The translations under genes and the position numbers were made by a program. Shown one piece after another: positions 1-8,300 of a stretch of 49,577 nt of DNA. The stretch spans positions 1 through 49,577 of the forward strand of contig VGZH01000041.1 of the NCBI GenBank assembly GCA_016872645.1, in the 5' to 3' direction. Every line of letters starts with the position of its first letter. Position 1 is the stretch's first letter. The DNA is from Planctomycetota bacterium (lineage in GTDB: Bacteria; Planctomycetota; Planctomycetia; Planctomycetales; Planctomycetaceae). Below the pieces are notes generated by a model. That model was not told the DNA's origin and did not search any database. It saw nothing but the letters and a program-made list of their open reading frames with translations.

Positions 1-50
1 GACCAGCCGCACCGAATCAAGTACCGCCCTCTGGCGAGGTAGACTTGATG

Positions 51-125
51 GTAGCCACGTTCGGCAGAACGTGGGTTATTCACGAGTTGTTTTGGGGTCG
101 CCCATGTTCTGACGAACATGGCTAC
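51..125. repeat. Nested inverted repeat (REP-like)
   Basis: Two 25-base arms, 51-75 and 101-125, are reverse complements of each other with three mismatches and are separated by 25 bases. Each arm is itself a small palindrome (CACGTTC/GAACGTG in the left arm, CATGTTC/GAACATG in the right). The element lies just beyond the stop codon of the MMPL exporter gene. It could be a mobile REP-type element, a bidirectional terminator, or both. The structure is read directly from the sequence; the function is inference. Confidence 0.7.
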
Positions 126-190
126 AGCAGAATGCAATCCCAGTTTTCCGACGATCCCGGAAGTGCCGCAGCCGGATATCGAAAGGTCGC

Positions 191-3100
191 TCATTTCTGC
201 CGAACCGGAATAGCGGCGTCGAAGTGGGCGGCCGGAGTTCGCGGGTTGCCGCCGCCTGATACGGGGACTACGACGTGCGAAACCCGCATTAATGACGCGC
301 GGCGGCGGCGATCCAGCAGAGTGAGGATCGCGGGCAGTGGGATCAGTGACATGAACAAGCAGCTTGCCACTCCGAGCGTGAGCACCAGGCCGAACGTGTA
401 CAGCCCGCGATGAGCCGCCAGCAACATGCTGCCGAAGCCGACCATCGTTGTCATCGAGGTGAGTACCAGTGAGTTGATGATGCTCGGCGAGATGCGGTAG
501 CGGCGCTTCGCCTGATTGCGAAAGTCGTGTACGACATGCACACCGCCGTCGACGCCGATCCCCAACAGCAGCGGCAACACGATCAAGTTGGCGGGGTTGA
601 GGTCCAATTGCAGCAGGTGCATCAGGCCGAACATGATCGCCGCGCCGCCGAACGGCGGCAGCAACGTCAGCATCGCGTGAAAGACCGCCTGTGGATTAAC
701 CAGCAAAGCGATCGTGACCGAAAACGCCAGATAGAGTTCGGCGATCAATTCCCAGCTCATGTCAATTTTCTGCCAACGGCAACCCGCCACGATACCTATC
801 AAAACGAACCCCGCCGGTAAAAGGACTCGTGCGGCCTGCTCGCCTCCCAGCAGGTCCAGCAGCAGCACGAGGAAAATGGCGATCAACGCGTAGACCGCGG
901 CGTCTTGGTAGCTCTGCATGATTTGTCGTGAGGCTTCGTAGTTTTGCAGCGGAGTACCGGTGACCTCGGGGTCGATCGAGCGAACGTCTTCGACAAAATC
1001 TCGCAACGGGCCGATGTCCCAAACTTGTTCCTTCGGAAAGATTTGCAACTGCCATTTTCCTTCGGCACTGACGTAGCGCGAGACGAGTTCGCGACCGAAG
1101 TAGTCCGCCATCGTGAGCGGCTCTGGGTCGGAGGCGGCGGCCAGCGACTGCAATTGCGCGTGCAGAGAAACGTTCATTCGCTGCTGGAATTGATTCAAGA
1201 AACTCATCTGCTTGTCGACCGGCAGCGACTCGAAGCGGTCGAGGAATTCATTCAATGACTCCGCCGCTTGCTGCGCCCATGACTCTGTGTTGAGTGCGAG
1301 CGCGTCATGCAGACGTTCGATCAACATGCCGAGTGCTTCAGGATTGACCACTCGCGGTGCGTACTTGACGGGAGCCAATCGAGCGACCTCAGAATGGACC
1401 GCCTGAATCAACAGCTTGCGTTCCTCGCGATTGGACGGCAACGGTGTGTGCGCTGCGAGTTCTTCGACCAGATTGACAGCCCGGCGAACGGTCGGCAGTT
1501 TTTCAAATTGCTGCTTGAGCCGTCGCACTTCTTCCAGGGAGTCGGCCGTTGAGACAGCGAAGAGCAACGATCCATTCGACTCGCGAAAAATCCGATGTTG
1601 CAGTTCGACGGACTCGACTCCCTCGGCTTGCAAGTTGAGCAAGTTGTGGTCATATCCCACCGCGAACTGTGGACGGCCGCCGTTCCATTCGATTGCTTTC
1701 GCCCCGAAGTATGCCGCCACGTAGAGGCTCGCCAGCACCACGACCCACGGATATCGCATCGTGGCCCAACGAAGCCGATTACCTTGAATCGGGGTCGGCA
1801 ATTGGGCGGGAGTCGCATTGCGATCCATTAATCGCAATAACGGCGGCAACACCAGGAACGCCGCCAGTGCACAGAGCATGACGCCGCCTCCCGCGATCTT
1901 TCCCAGCTCAGCGACCCCTAAAAACTTCGTGAACGTTGCGCAGTAAAACGCCAACGACGTAGTGAACGCCGCCGTGAGGATGCTCGCACCAATCGACGCC
2001 GACGTGTTTCCCAGAGCTTCGTCCAAGGACTCGCCGTTGTGACGCAGTTCGAGATACCGGGATAAGTAGACGATTGCGAAGTCGATCCCCAGACCCATCA
2101 GGATCGCGGCGAATGAAGCCGACAGAATCGTAAGGTGCCCGACCGCCGCAGTGGCGTACGCGCAGGCCCACAACAATCCGCAGGTCAGCATCGCCATGGC
2201 CATCAGTGGATGCCGATAACCGTGAAATCCCGCGAGCAGCAGCAGCAGTACGCCGATCGCGGATACGATGGTCGAGAGGGTCATGTCCCGCTGCGAACGC
2301 AGCATCTCGTCATTTTCGAGCACGGGTATTCCCGTCAGACCAATTCGGACATGCGGATGAGCGGCTTGAACTTCAGCGACGATCGCTCGCAAATGCTGAA
2401 TCGCGACCGTCGCACCACTGAAGTCGGACTTATCGACGATTGGTGCGACTTGCACGAACCCCTGCGTGCCGCGGTCGTTGAGGAAGTAGGTCGGCTTCGT
2501 GGCAGCTTCGGACATACCCTCTGGAGCGCTCACCAGTTGCGGCCACGGATTGCTCACGTCTTTGGGATTCTTCAAGGTGGCGATCATGCTGGTCGCCAAC
2601 GACGTGACGTGCTGGCTGATCAATTGGATGGCCTGCATATTGGACGGCCCGGAGACCGACGCGGGATCGCGATTGATCACTGCGGAGGCGATGCGTAACA
2701 GATTCAACCGACGCAGCAGTGTCGAGATGACCTGCTCCAAGTTGATCGTGTCGTAGTCCCCTTGAATCACCGGCCGCAATTCTTCGAGATGTGCCAAGCA
2801 CAACTCCAGTTGCTCTGCCGAGAGAAACTGCAATCCCTTTCGTCGGAGCTGTTCTTGCTCGATCCGAATCCGGTACAGCACATTGCGAAAGTGCCGGTCA
2901 TCCCCTTTCAGCCGCTCCCCTAGATCGTCGAGTACCGGTTCGATGTCTTCCGGCATCTGACCTTCGACCACGACCACGATGTCCGAGGCTTCGCCGAAAC
3001 TCTTCGTGTATTCCAGCCAGCGTTTCTGAAAGTCTGCATTCGGATCGATCAGATCGCCGCGATCGTTTTTGAACTTCAGATTCCGCGAGGTGTAAACGCT

Positions 3101-3226
3101 GCTAGCGATGCAGACTGCGATCAATAGCACGATCGACACCCACGGCCGAGCCGTGAGGACGCGTGTGAACGACCGCAGAAAATCGCTGAAGGGGACGGCG
3201 TGGCGGTCGTGCGAATCTGCCGGCAT
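191..3226 (-). CDS. MMPL-family RND exporter, HpnN-like
   Basis: This 1011-residue inner-membrane transporter has the two-halved layout of the MMPL/RND family. There is one N-terminal membrane segment (about residues 20-40), a large periplasmic loop, five clustered membrane segments, and then the same pattern again. Both halves carry the expected intramembrane Asp: GLGIDFAIVYLSRY in the first half and LGIGVDGGVHVVHDF in the second. These Asp residues are where the family couples proton flow. The nearest well-known relatives are HpnN proteins, which move hopanoids to the outer membrane; the substrate here is inferred. I chose the ATG at 3226 because the protein then begins MPADSH shortly before the first membrane segment. 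An in-frame start at 3265 would add 13 residues. The gene stands alone, and no other hopanoid gene is in the window. Confidence 0.85.
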   Translation of the reverse strand: MPADSHDRHAVPFSDFLRSFTRVLTARPWVSIVLLIAVCIASSVYTSRNLKFKNDRGDLIDPNADFQKRWLEYTKSFGEASDIVVVVEGQMPEDIEPVLDDLGERLKGDDRHFRNVLYRIRIEQEQLRRKGLQFLSAEQLELCLAHLEELRPVIQGDYDTINLEQVISTLLRRLNLLRIASAVINRDPASVSGPSNMQAIQLISQHVTSLATSMIATLKNPKDVSNPWPQLVSAPEGMSEAATKPTYFLNDRGTQGFVQVAPIVDKSDFSGATVAIQHLRAIVAEVQAAHPHVRIGLTGIPVLENDEMLRSQRDMTLSTIVSAIGVLLLLLAGFHGYRHPLMAMAMLTCGLLWACAYATAAVGHLTILSASFAAILMGLGIDFAIVYLSRYLELRHNGESLDEALGNTSASIGASILTAAFTTSLAFYCATFTKFLGVAELGKIAGGGVMLCALAAFLVLPPLLRLMDRNATPAQLPTPIQGNRLRWATMRYPWVVVLASLYVAAYFGAKAIEWNGGRPQFAVGYDHNLLNLQAEGVESVELQHRIFRESNGSLLFAVSTADSLEEVRRLKQQFEKLPTVRRAVNLVEELAAHTPLPSNREERKLLIQAVHSEVARLAPVKYAPRVVNPEALGMLIERLHDALALNTESWAQQAAESLNEFLDRFESLPVDKQMSFLNQFQQRMNVSLHAQLQSLAAASDPEPLTMADYFGRELVSRYVSAEGKWQLQIFPKEQVWDIGPLRDFVEDVRSIDPEVTGTPLQNYEASRQIMQSYQDAAVYALIAIFLVLLLDLLGGEQAARVLLPAGFVLIGIVAGCRWQKIDMSWELIAELYLAFSVTIALLVNPQAVFHAMLTLLPPFGGAAIMFGLMHLLQLDLNPANLIVLPLLLGIGVDGGVHVVHDFRNQAKRRYRISPSIINSLVLTSMTTMVGFGSMLLAAHRGLYTFGLVLTLGVASCLFMSLIPLPAILTLLDRRRRASLMRVSHVVVPVSGGGNPRTPAAHFDAAIPVRQK

Positions 3227-3625
3227 GAAACTCTCGCTTGCGATCCAACTGTCGTGGCCGAACAAACGCCGACCCGAACGTGCAAGAATCTACGCCGAGA
3301 CGAAGAGCAGCAGCAAGACGAACGAACGTAGTCTCCTTATGGAATAGCACCGCTTGCTTCAAGCGGTGTGCGCAGCATCTGAGACAGTGCGAAAGACATC
3401 GATCTTGGATTCACCGCGCGATAAGCAAGTCACTTCGATGCGAGGTTTCCGATGCCTGCGGCACTCAGCTTGAAGCAAGCTGGGACATTCTGACGCACAA
3501 TACGCAGAAATTGCCGTTGTAGCGGTTTGTGAGGCAGGTCTATAAATCGCGTGCTCGCTGGGCGGCGAGTCCGAGCGATACTTCGCTCGTGGAAAAAAAA
3601 CCACGCGTGTGCAGGGAGGCTGAGC
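3227..3625. other. Intergenic region with several hairpins
   Basis: This 399-base divergent spacer separates the MMPL exporter (minus) from the RmlD-like gene (plus), so it must hold both promoters, although I could not pick convincing -35/-10 pairs. It contains several inverted repeats: CACCGCTTG/CAAGCGGTG at 3349-3368, AGCTTG/CAAGCT near 3469-3483, and two stacked hairpins at 3572-3605 described separately. I see no credible coding sequence. Confidence 0.5.
3572..3605. repeat. Two adjacent hairpins before an RBS
   Basis: CGAGCGA (3572-3578) pairs with TCGCTCG (3583-3589) around a four-base loop. CGTGG (3588-3592) pairs with CCACG (3601-3605) around eight A residues. The second hairpin ends only eight bases before the ribosome binding site of the downstream gene. 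In RNA it would sit in the 5' leader and could affect translation or act as an attenuator; this role is inference. Confidence 0.5.
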
Positions 3626-4549
3626 GTGAAGACATTTTTGATCGTCGGCATCGAGTCTGTGGTCGGGGCAAATTTGGCGGCGAGCTGGTGCGGTCAGACA
3701 CGAGTCGTCGGCGTTTCAGCAGGCTCGAACATCAACTTGCCCGGTTGTGAACGAGGAACTTTCGAACGGGGTAACGCCGACGGCATCCACAACTGCTTGC
3801 AGCAAACGCGAGCAACCCACGTGATCTTCTGCGGCAGCGCTGCCCGGTCGTTCTGGGAACCGGCCAGCAAAGGTTTTGAGAATTCCGAGGCCGTGTTTTG
3901 GGCCACCGCGACTGCTCAAGAGAAGCGGCACTTCACGTTGATCTCCTCGGACGCCGTCTTCACCGGGCCGTGGATGTTTCACGCCGAGGAGTCCACGGCG
4001 ACCTGTCCCAGTGCGGAAGCGACGGAGATTCGCCAAGTCGAGAATCGTGTGCGCGAAGCGTCCGAACAATCGCTGATCGTCCGTACGAACGCTTTCGGCT
4101 GGAGCACGTCCGGCTCGAAAGGCTGGATAGAGACCCTGCTGTCCGGAATCGAAAACAATCAGCCGCTGGAACTCGATCCGATCAGCCACGCGACGCCGAT
4201 CCTCGCCAGCGATCTGGCAGACTACTTGGACCCTGCACTCGACGACGAATTGACGGGCGTCTTTCACATCGCCGGAGCCGAACGAGTCAGCCCCCATCAA
4301 TTCGTGCGTCAGTTGGCGTCGGCCTTTGAAGTCGGCTCGCCGGCAACGCGAACGATTCGCGAACTCGCCGCGCGACCGACAGGCTTCGGACGGGGCGAAA
4401 CTTCGCTCCAAACTCGCCGCTTCCGCAACGAGTACGAATGTGCGATGCCACTGTTAAACGAAGGACTGGCACGACTCCTCGAGCAAGATCGTTCCGGCTA
4501 CCGTGACCGCCTGTGTGGCCAGACGACTCGGCAAGACAAAGCTGCGTGA
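3626..4549 (+). CDS. RmlD-like NAD(P)-binding reductase
   Basis: The 307-residue product resembles the RmlD_sub_bind branch of extended short-chain dehydrogenases (dTDP-4-dehydrorhamnose reductase-like). It opens with a Rossmann strand, VKTFLIVGIESVVGANLA, whose glycine pattern is looser than the usual GxxGxxG. SSDAVFTG follows in the middle, and a C-terminal substrate region contains GVFHIAGAERVSPHQF, like the family's late motif. The catalytic YxxxK is not obvious: where it is expected there is ATEIRQVENRVRE, so activity is uncertain. The GTG at 3626 is chosen because GGGAGG lies at 3614-3619, six bases upstream. A longer in-frame reading from 3551 crosses the hairpins and is unlikely. The gene is monocistronic, with decayed DNA behind it. 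Confidence 0.75.
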   Translation: MKTFLIVGIESVVGANLAASWCGQTRVVGVSAGSNINLPGCERGTFERGNADGIHNCLQQTRATHVIFCGSAARSFWEPASKGFENSEAVFWATATAQEKRHFTLISSDAVFTGPWMFHAEESTATCPSAEATEIRQVENRVREASEQSLIVRTNAFGWSTSGSKGWIETLLSGIENNQPLELDPISHATPILASDLADYLDPALDDELTGVFHIAGAERVSPHQFVRQLASAFEVGSPATRTIRELAARPTGFGRGETSLQTRRFRNEYECAMPLLNEGLARLLEQDRSGYRDRLCGQTTRQDKAA

Positions 4550-4562
4550 CGGTCTAGCGGAC

Positions 4563-5418
4563 TCAACAAATCGTGCCCTCGTGTTCGAAGGGCTCCTCGT
4601 CGAGCAGCCGTTCGACTTTTTGGCGAATCTTTGCGATGTCAACTTGGATCGACGGTGGCAGATCTTCGAGGCCCACTTTGTCGAGCAACTGCAACGCGGC
4701 GAGCGGACGGTTCTGAAGTTCGCAACAGATCGCGGCCAGCTTGATGCGAGCGGAATCGGGCTGCGTGGGAAATCACGCGATGAATTCTTCCAGCAACGGT
4801 GTCGTCTCGTCTCAGAGTTTGAGTTTGAACAGGCCGTCAGCCAGAGCTTGTAAGTTCTCTGCGTCGAGTAACCAGCGAGCGACGTCGCACTGCTGCCTCC
4901 GATACTCGGCAAACGCGGTTTGCCAGAACGGATCAGTTTTCGTATCCGCCCGAATGTCTTCGGCGTCGAGGACGCGGACTCCGACTTTGTTGCGGCCGCG
5001 GCAACAGGTTGCTCAGAGTCGATTGGCGGAGTTGATACCGTCTCACAAACCGCTGGCCAGACGACGCAAATCGCCAGCAAGCCGTAAACGATCAACGACG
5101 TACCTTGAAGTCCTGCATTCAACGACGGATCGTGGTCCAGCATGATGGTCTGAATCAGCACGCCGCCGAGCACTCCGATCGACAGATACAGCAATAGAAA
5201 TCGTCACCAGCCAAGTTTTCCCTCGACGACGATCCCGAAGCCCCAGACGAAAATCAGATTGCCGATTAAGTGCAGCCAACCAGCGTGCAAAAGCTGTACG
5301 CCACCCATTCGACAGGATTCAGTCCATGTCCGAATCGCAACAGACAGCCGTTGAGCTCTTCGCCAAATTCAGTCACAAAAAATGCGACGCAATTGACCGC
5401 GACGAGCAACAACGTCAT
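4563..5418 (-). pseudogene. Decayed rhomboid-family membrane protein
   Basis: Translated pieces line up in order as a rhomboid-family protein but in different frames. The N-terminus begins at the ATG at 5418 ([18 protein letters not shown]). A one-base deletion near 5290 shifts the frame into [18 protein letters not shown], a typical rhomboid helix-2 HxxxN segment. Then comes an in-frame TGA at 5204, then LYLSIGVLGGVLIQTI and the serine-loop remnant LQGTSLIVYGLLAI. After another frame change near 4995 there is a soluble helical tail (LLDAENLQALADGL, RPLAALQLLDKVGLEDLPP) interrupted by TGA at 4812 and 4773, and the original stop is at 4563. The last transmembrane helices seem to be missing. 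It lies 47 bases after the adenylate-kinase-like gene on the same strand, so it was probably the end of that operon. Sequencing errors could mimic frameshifts, but three nonsense codons argue for real decay. Confidence 0.8.
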
Positions 5419-5465
5419 TCACGGCCAGTGGAGTTGACCGAATTCGCCGGCACAAGAGGCATCTG

Positions 5466-6131
5466 TCACGAGTGTCGCGTGGCATCATCCGGAGGGAGGC
5501 GGGGATCGTCAAAGCGGTTCGCGGAACCGCGAAGGGCAATCATGACCGGGTTCAAGACCGTAAGGATGCGTTGAAGCACTTCGGCGGACGAACCCATCGG
5601 GTCGATCTCACGGATCACTTCGGGGGGGTAGGAATTCAGAATCGGTGCGGTCTCTCGGCGATAGACGTCGAACCGGTGGCGGATGATGGACTCATCCGCA
5701 TCATCTGATCGCCCTTCAATCAGCGCACGTTGCCGCAAGCGCTGAACGATCGGCTCCTCATCGGGAGGATTGAGGTGGATAACTTGAATGACCTCAATGT
5801 GCTCTGCCAACCGTTCGCACTGAAATCGATTTCGCGGGATGCCATCCAGCAACAACACCTGCTCGGCGGGACGGAAACGCCCCGCTTCGATCTCAGCGGC
5901 GAGCCAATGTTGCCAGATCTTTAACATCAGTTCGTCCGGAATCAATTGGCCGCGCTGGAGCAAGTCGGTCACCAAGCGTCCGTCATCAGTGTCGTTTCGC
6001 AATGAGCGAAGAATTTCTCCGGTCGAGAGGTGGAACAGCCCGGGTATGTTTCCGAGTAGTTTCCCCTGCGTCCCTTTGCCAACTCCAGGCATCCCAATCA
6101 GCAACACGGCAGAAATGAGTTGCTTGGACAT
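5466..6131 (-). CDS. Adenylate-kinase-like nucleotide kinase
   Basis: The 221-residue protein has the core of the nucleoside monophosphate kinase fold. A P-loop, GMPGVGKGTQG, lies near residue 15, STGEILR binds the acceptor nucleotide, and DGIPRN takes the place of the canonical DGFPRT. The RRETAPIL segment follows the lid position. The lid is short, with no zinc-binding cysteines. It probably transfers a phosphate from ATP to AMP or a related NMP in the cytosol, but the altered DGxPR motif makes a paralogue with another role possible. The ATG at 6131 is preceded by GAAGGA; an in-frame start at 6200 would put 23 unsupported residues before the P-loop. It follows rpsD by 119 bases on the same strand. 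Many bacteria carry adk beside secY, but here that site is empty. Confidence 0.82.
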   Translation of the reverse strand: MSKQLISAVLLIGMPGVGKGTQGKLLGNIPGLFHLSTGEILRSLRNDTDDGRLVTDLLQRGQLIPDELMLKIWQHWLAAEIEAGRFRPAEQVLLLDGIPRNRFQCERLAEHIEVIQVIHLNPPDEEPIVQRLRQRALIEGRSDDADESIIRHRFDVYRRETAPILNSYPPEVIREIDPMGSSAEVLQRILTVLNPVMIALRGSANRFDDPRLPPDDATRHS

Positions 6132-6250
6132 GGCTTGTCCTTCGCCGGACAACGGACAGAGTGATTCGATGTCGGTATGTGTTCCAACGAAAAGAGCCAA
6201 CGCACAAGGCGGTGGCTCGAATTGGTTGAAGACACGTCCGTTGGGGACGA

Positions 6251-6859
6251 CTATCGAGAGAGAAATACGACGACTTGGCCGACATCGACTGGCAGACTGA
6301 CGTCGCCGGCTCCCGGCATGCTGGCGACGCGAAGCTCCAGAGCCTTTTCGTCGGTCGAAATCCAGTCACATTTTTCGGAAGAGTTGGATGCGGCAACTTC
6401 TTCGTAGTACTTCTTGAGGTTGTGACGGTCGCGAACACGCACGACATCACCGGGCTTCAGCAGGATCGATGGGATGCTGACTGTCCGACCATTGACTTGG
6501 AAGTGCGAGTGAACGACTCCCTGTCGAGCCTGCAAGCGGGTACGAGTCAAGCCGGAGCGACGAATGACGTTGTCCAATCGCAGTTCGCACATGACCATCA
6601 GGCGTTCGCCGGTGTTGCCCGGCAGGCGGCGTGCTTCATCGAAATAGCGGCGGAGTTGGCGTTCACGCAGGCCGTAGTAGTACTTGATCTTCTGTTTCTC
6701 ACGCATGCCTTGGCCGAAGGTAGAGAGCTTCCTCTTGCGGATGTGTTGTCCAGGAGGCTGCTGCCGCTTCTCGGACGCTCGGATGGCGCCCGATGTTTCA
6801 TAGACCTGTTGCTCCAGGCGGCGATTGATGCGCGCCTTCGGACCTGTGTACCGCCCCAT
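6251..6859 (-). CDS. rpsD: 30S ribosomal protein S4
   Basis: The 202-residue protein matches S4 along its whole length. It starts MGRYTGPKARINRRLE, has the helical domain with the YYYGLRERQLRRYF signature, and carries an S4 RNA-binding domain beginning LRLDNVIRRSGL with HSHFQVNGRTVSIPS. S4 binds 16S rRNA early in small-subunit assembly and in several bacteria represses its own mRNA. No zinc-binding cysteine cluster is present at the N-terminus, so this is the cysteine-free form. GAGGAGAGG precedes the ATG at 6859. The gene lies outside the main ribosomal cluster, whose rpsK-rpoA junction lacks it. Confidence 0.97.
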   Translation of the reverse strand: MGRYTGPKARINRRLEQQVYETSGAIRASEKRQQPPGQHIRKRKLSTFGQGMREKQKIKYYYGLRERQLRRYFDEARRLPGNTGERLMVMCELRLDNVIRRSGLTRTRLQARQGVVHSHFQVNGRTVSIPSILLKPGDVVRVRDRHNLKKYYEEVAASNSSEKCDWISTDEKALELRVASMPGAGDVSLPVDVGQVVVFLSR

Positions 6860-6994
6860 CGACCTCTCCTCAGTTTTCGCTCGCGTGTTTGGCGTTCGAT
6901 TGACAAATTCGCTGATTTTCAGCCAATTTCGGAACGCGGGATTGTAGTTGCGAGCTTTGCCGATGCAAGCGAGCCGCGCGACGAGAAACGCAGG

Positions 6995-7320
6995 TCATTT
7001 CCCCGGCTCGGCGACCATTTTGATCGCTGGAGTACACGGCCCCGGCATTCCGACTCGAATATCGGCTCCCGAAGTCTGCGCGGCAACGTCGCGGGATGTC
7101 CCGATCGGCAGCTCGGCTGGAATCTTGATCGGGACTTCGGCAAGCCCTCTTTGATCGGAGCATTTTGTGGTGTCGCCAGTCCGCGCACGACCCCGTTGGT
7201 CGCGAGATTAATGCTCAGCGGCATCGCCTTCAGATCGGCAACCGCTTCAAAAACGTTCACTGGTAGAGCTGCCGTACCGCCGGGATTCAGTTTGAACTCT
7301 GTCGCGCCGGCCAGTTCCAA
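6995..7320 (-). pseudogene. Fragment of an unidentified secreted-type protein
   Basis: A reading frame from 7320 gives FKLNPGGTAALPVNVFEAVA and INLATNGVVRGLATPQNAP. After a frame change near 7142 it continues as EVPIKIPAELPIGTSRDVAA, ending with a stop at 6995. The strand-rich composition and the P(V/I)-x-IP pattern look like the Ig-like C-terminal end of a large planctomycetal secreted protein, but I cannot name the family. No start codon with a ribosome binding site is visible, a stop lies directly upstream of 7320, and the DUF1501 remnant lies behind it. I read it as the 3' remnant of a decayed gene. Confidence 0.5.
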
Positions 7321-7469
7321 TCACGGGCCTTGCGGCTTCGCGACGGCCGCTCGCGTTTACGGGCTGGTTCGGAAGTAACAGATGTCGCTTGTGTAAAACA
7401 GCGCCTACGGCCATGAGCGGTGTTCGATCTTTTCGTCACCTCGTTTCGCTCGGCCGATGAGCACACTAA

Positions 7470-7679
7470 GCGGGAGGTTGTTTCGCCAACCGAGTTCCTA
7501 CGAGATGACCGAACCGAACGCCGGATCGATCGTTGAACCACCTGTTTGCCCTGTGGGATCCGGTTGCTGTGGATGCGGGAGGTTGTTTCGCCAACCGAGT
7601 TCCTACGAGATGACCGAACCGAACGCCGGATCGATCGTTGAACCACCTGTTTGCCCTGTGGGGTCCGGCTGCTGTGGAT
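7470..7679. repeat. 105-bp tandem duplication, two copies
   Basis: Bases 7470-7574 and 7575-7679 are direct copies of 105 bases with two differences near their right ends (GGGATCCGGTT versus GGGGTCCGGCT). The length is exactly 35 codons, so the copy keeps the reading frame of the minus-strand DUF1501 remnant. Each copy encodes PQQPDPTGQTGGST, DPAFGSVIS, a stop, and ELGWRNNLP. Because both copies carry the same TAG (7603 and 7498), the nonsense mutation probably came before the duplication. Confidence 0.9.
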
Positions 7680-8058
7680 AGCCGGTCAGCATGTGACGCA
7701 TCGCGGCCGCGTGATTGCCGCTCTCAGCATGTACGATGCAAACTTTGTCCATCACCGGAGCCATTCGCGACAGGTGCTCGCAGACCTGCGTGCCGGGGAC
7801 GTTGCTGGAGATCGGCGTGAACTCGCCGCGATATTCGACGGGAGCATCTGGCTGCATGTCGAACGTGTCGATGTTGCTCATCCCACCCGCCGTGAACAGC
7901 AGGAGGCAGCTCACCGGCTTGGAGCCGGATAGCGAGGCCGCTTCGGCTCGCAGGAAAATCGGCAGGTTCAGGCCGAACAAAACCAAGCCGCCGGCCTGCA
8001 GGACCGTCCGCCGCGAGACGCTATCGCAATGTCAAACGAGGCTGCTGACGGCAAACAT
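7470..8058 (-). pseudogene. Decayed DUF1501 protein, N-terminal part
   Basis: From the ATG at 8058 the sequence reads MFAVSSLV, an in-frame TGA (8032-8034), then CDSVSRRTVLQAGGLVLFG, a twin-arginine signal. There follow the DUF1501 hallmarks CLLLFTAGGMSNIDTFDMQP, a PGTQVCEHL segment, HAESGNHAAAMRHMLTGYP and DPAFGSVIS, and then TAG at 7603. The 35-codon duplication repeats the last stretch with its TAG. After 7470 no further DUF1501 sequence follows, so about two thirds of a normal 470-residue protein is lost. Intact relatives of this exported alkaline-phosphatase-superfamily family lie at 38452-41316 and 44225-45643. CGA-to-TGA and CAG-to-TAG changes would explain both stops. Confidence 0.85.
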
Positions 8059-8176
8059 GCTTCGCTTCCCAAGCCAGTGATTCGATGCCTCATTCTTTCG
8101 GCATCGGCTGATCGTTGCGGCAGTTGAACTCTCGTCGGACAGCAAGCCAAGTGCGAATGCGGGAATGACGCAGCAC

Positions 8177-8284
8177 GAAATACCCAATGACGAAGGAAAT
8201 CCGGTCGACGAAATCTCAAGGGCGGAGGCTCACGCCGATCGTTCGTTGATCGCGTTTGGTCATTCCATCGTCATTGGGTATTTC
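8177..8284. repeat. Inverted repeat beyond serA stop
   Basis: A 17-base arm at 8177-8193 (GAAATACCCAATGACGA) is perfectly complementary to 8268-8284, with about 74 bases between. With one mismatch the match extends about five bases further inward. The right arm is rich in TCATT repeats that continue to 8296. It lies directly downstream of the serA stop codon, between serA and the DUF1501 remnant. It could be a miniature inverted-repeat element or a long-loop termination or mRNA-stabilising structure. Confidence 0.6.
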
Positions 8285-8300
8285 TTCATTCGTCATGAAT

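Noticed and set aside
4773-5206. In-frame TGA codons in the rhomboid gene read as selenocysteine or stop-codon reassignment.
   Set aside because: No SECIS-like hairpin was noticed, frameshifts are present in the same gene, and intact genes elsewhere in the window use TGA as a stop (for example rplO at 22736).
6275-7378. A 367-codon plus-strand frame opposite rpsD and the fragment at 6995-7320.
   Set aside because: It covers the antisense strand of S4 and a decayed region, with composition typical of a shadow frame.
7470-7679. The two-copy repeat as part of a CRISPR array.
   Set aside because: The copies are 105 bases, directly adjacent without spacers, and lie inside a decayed coding sequence.
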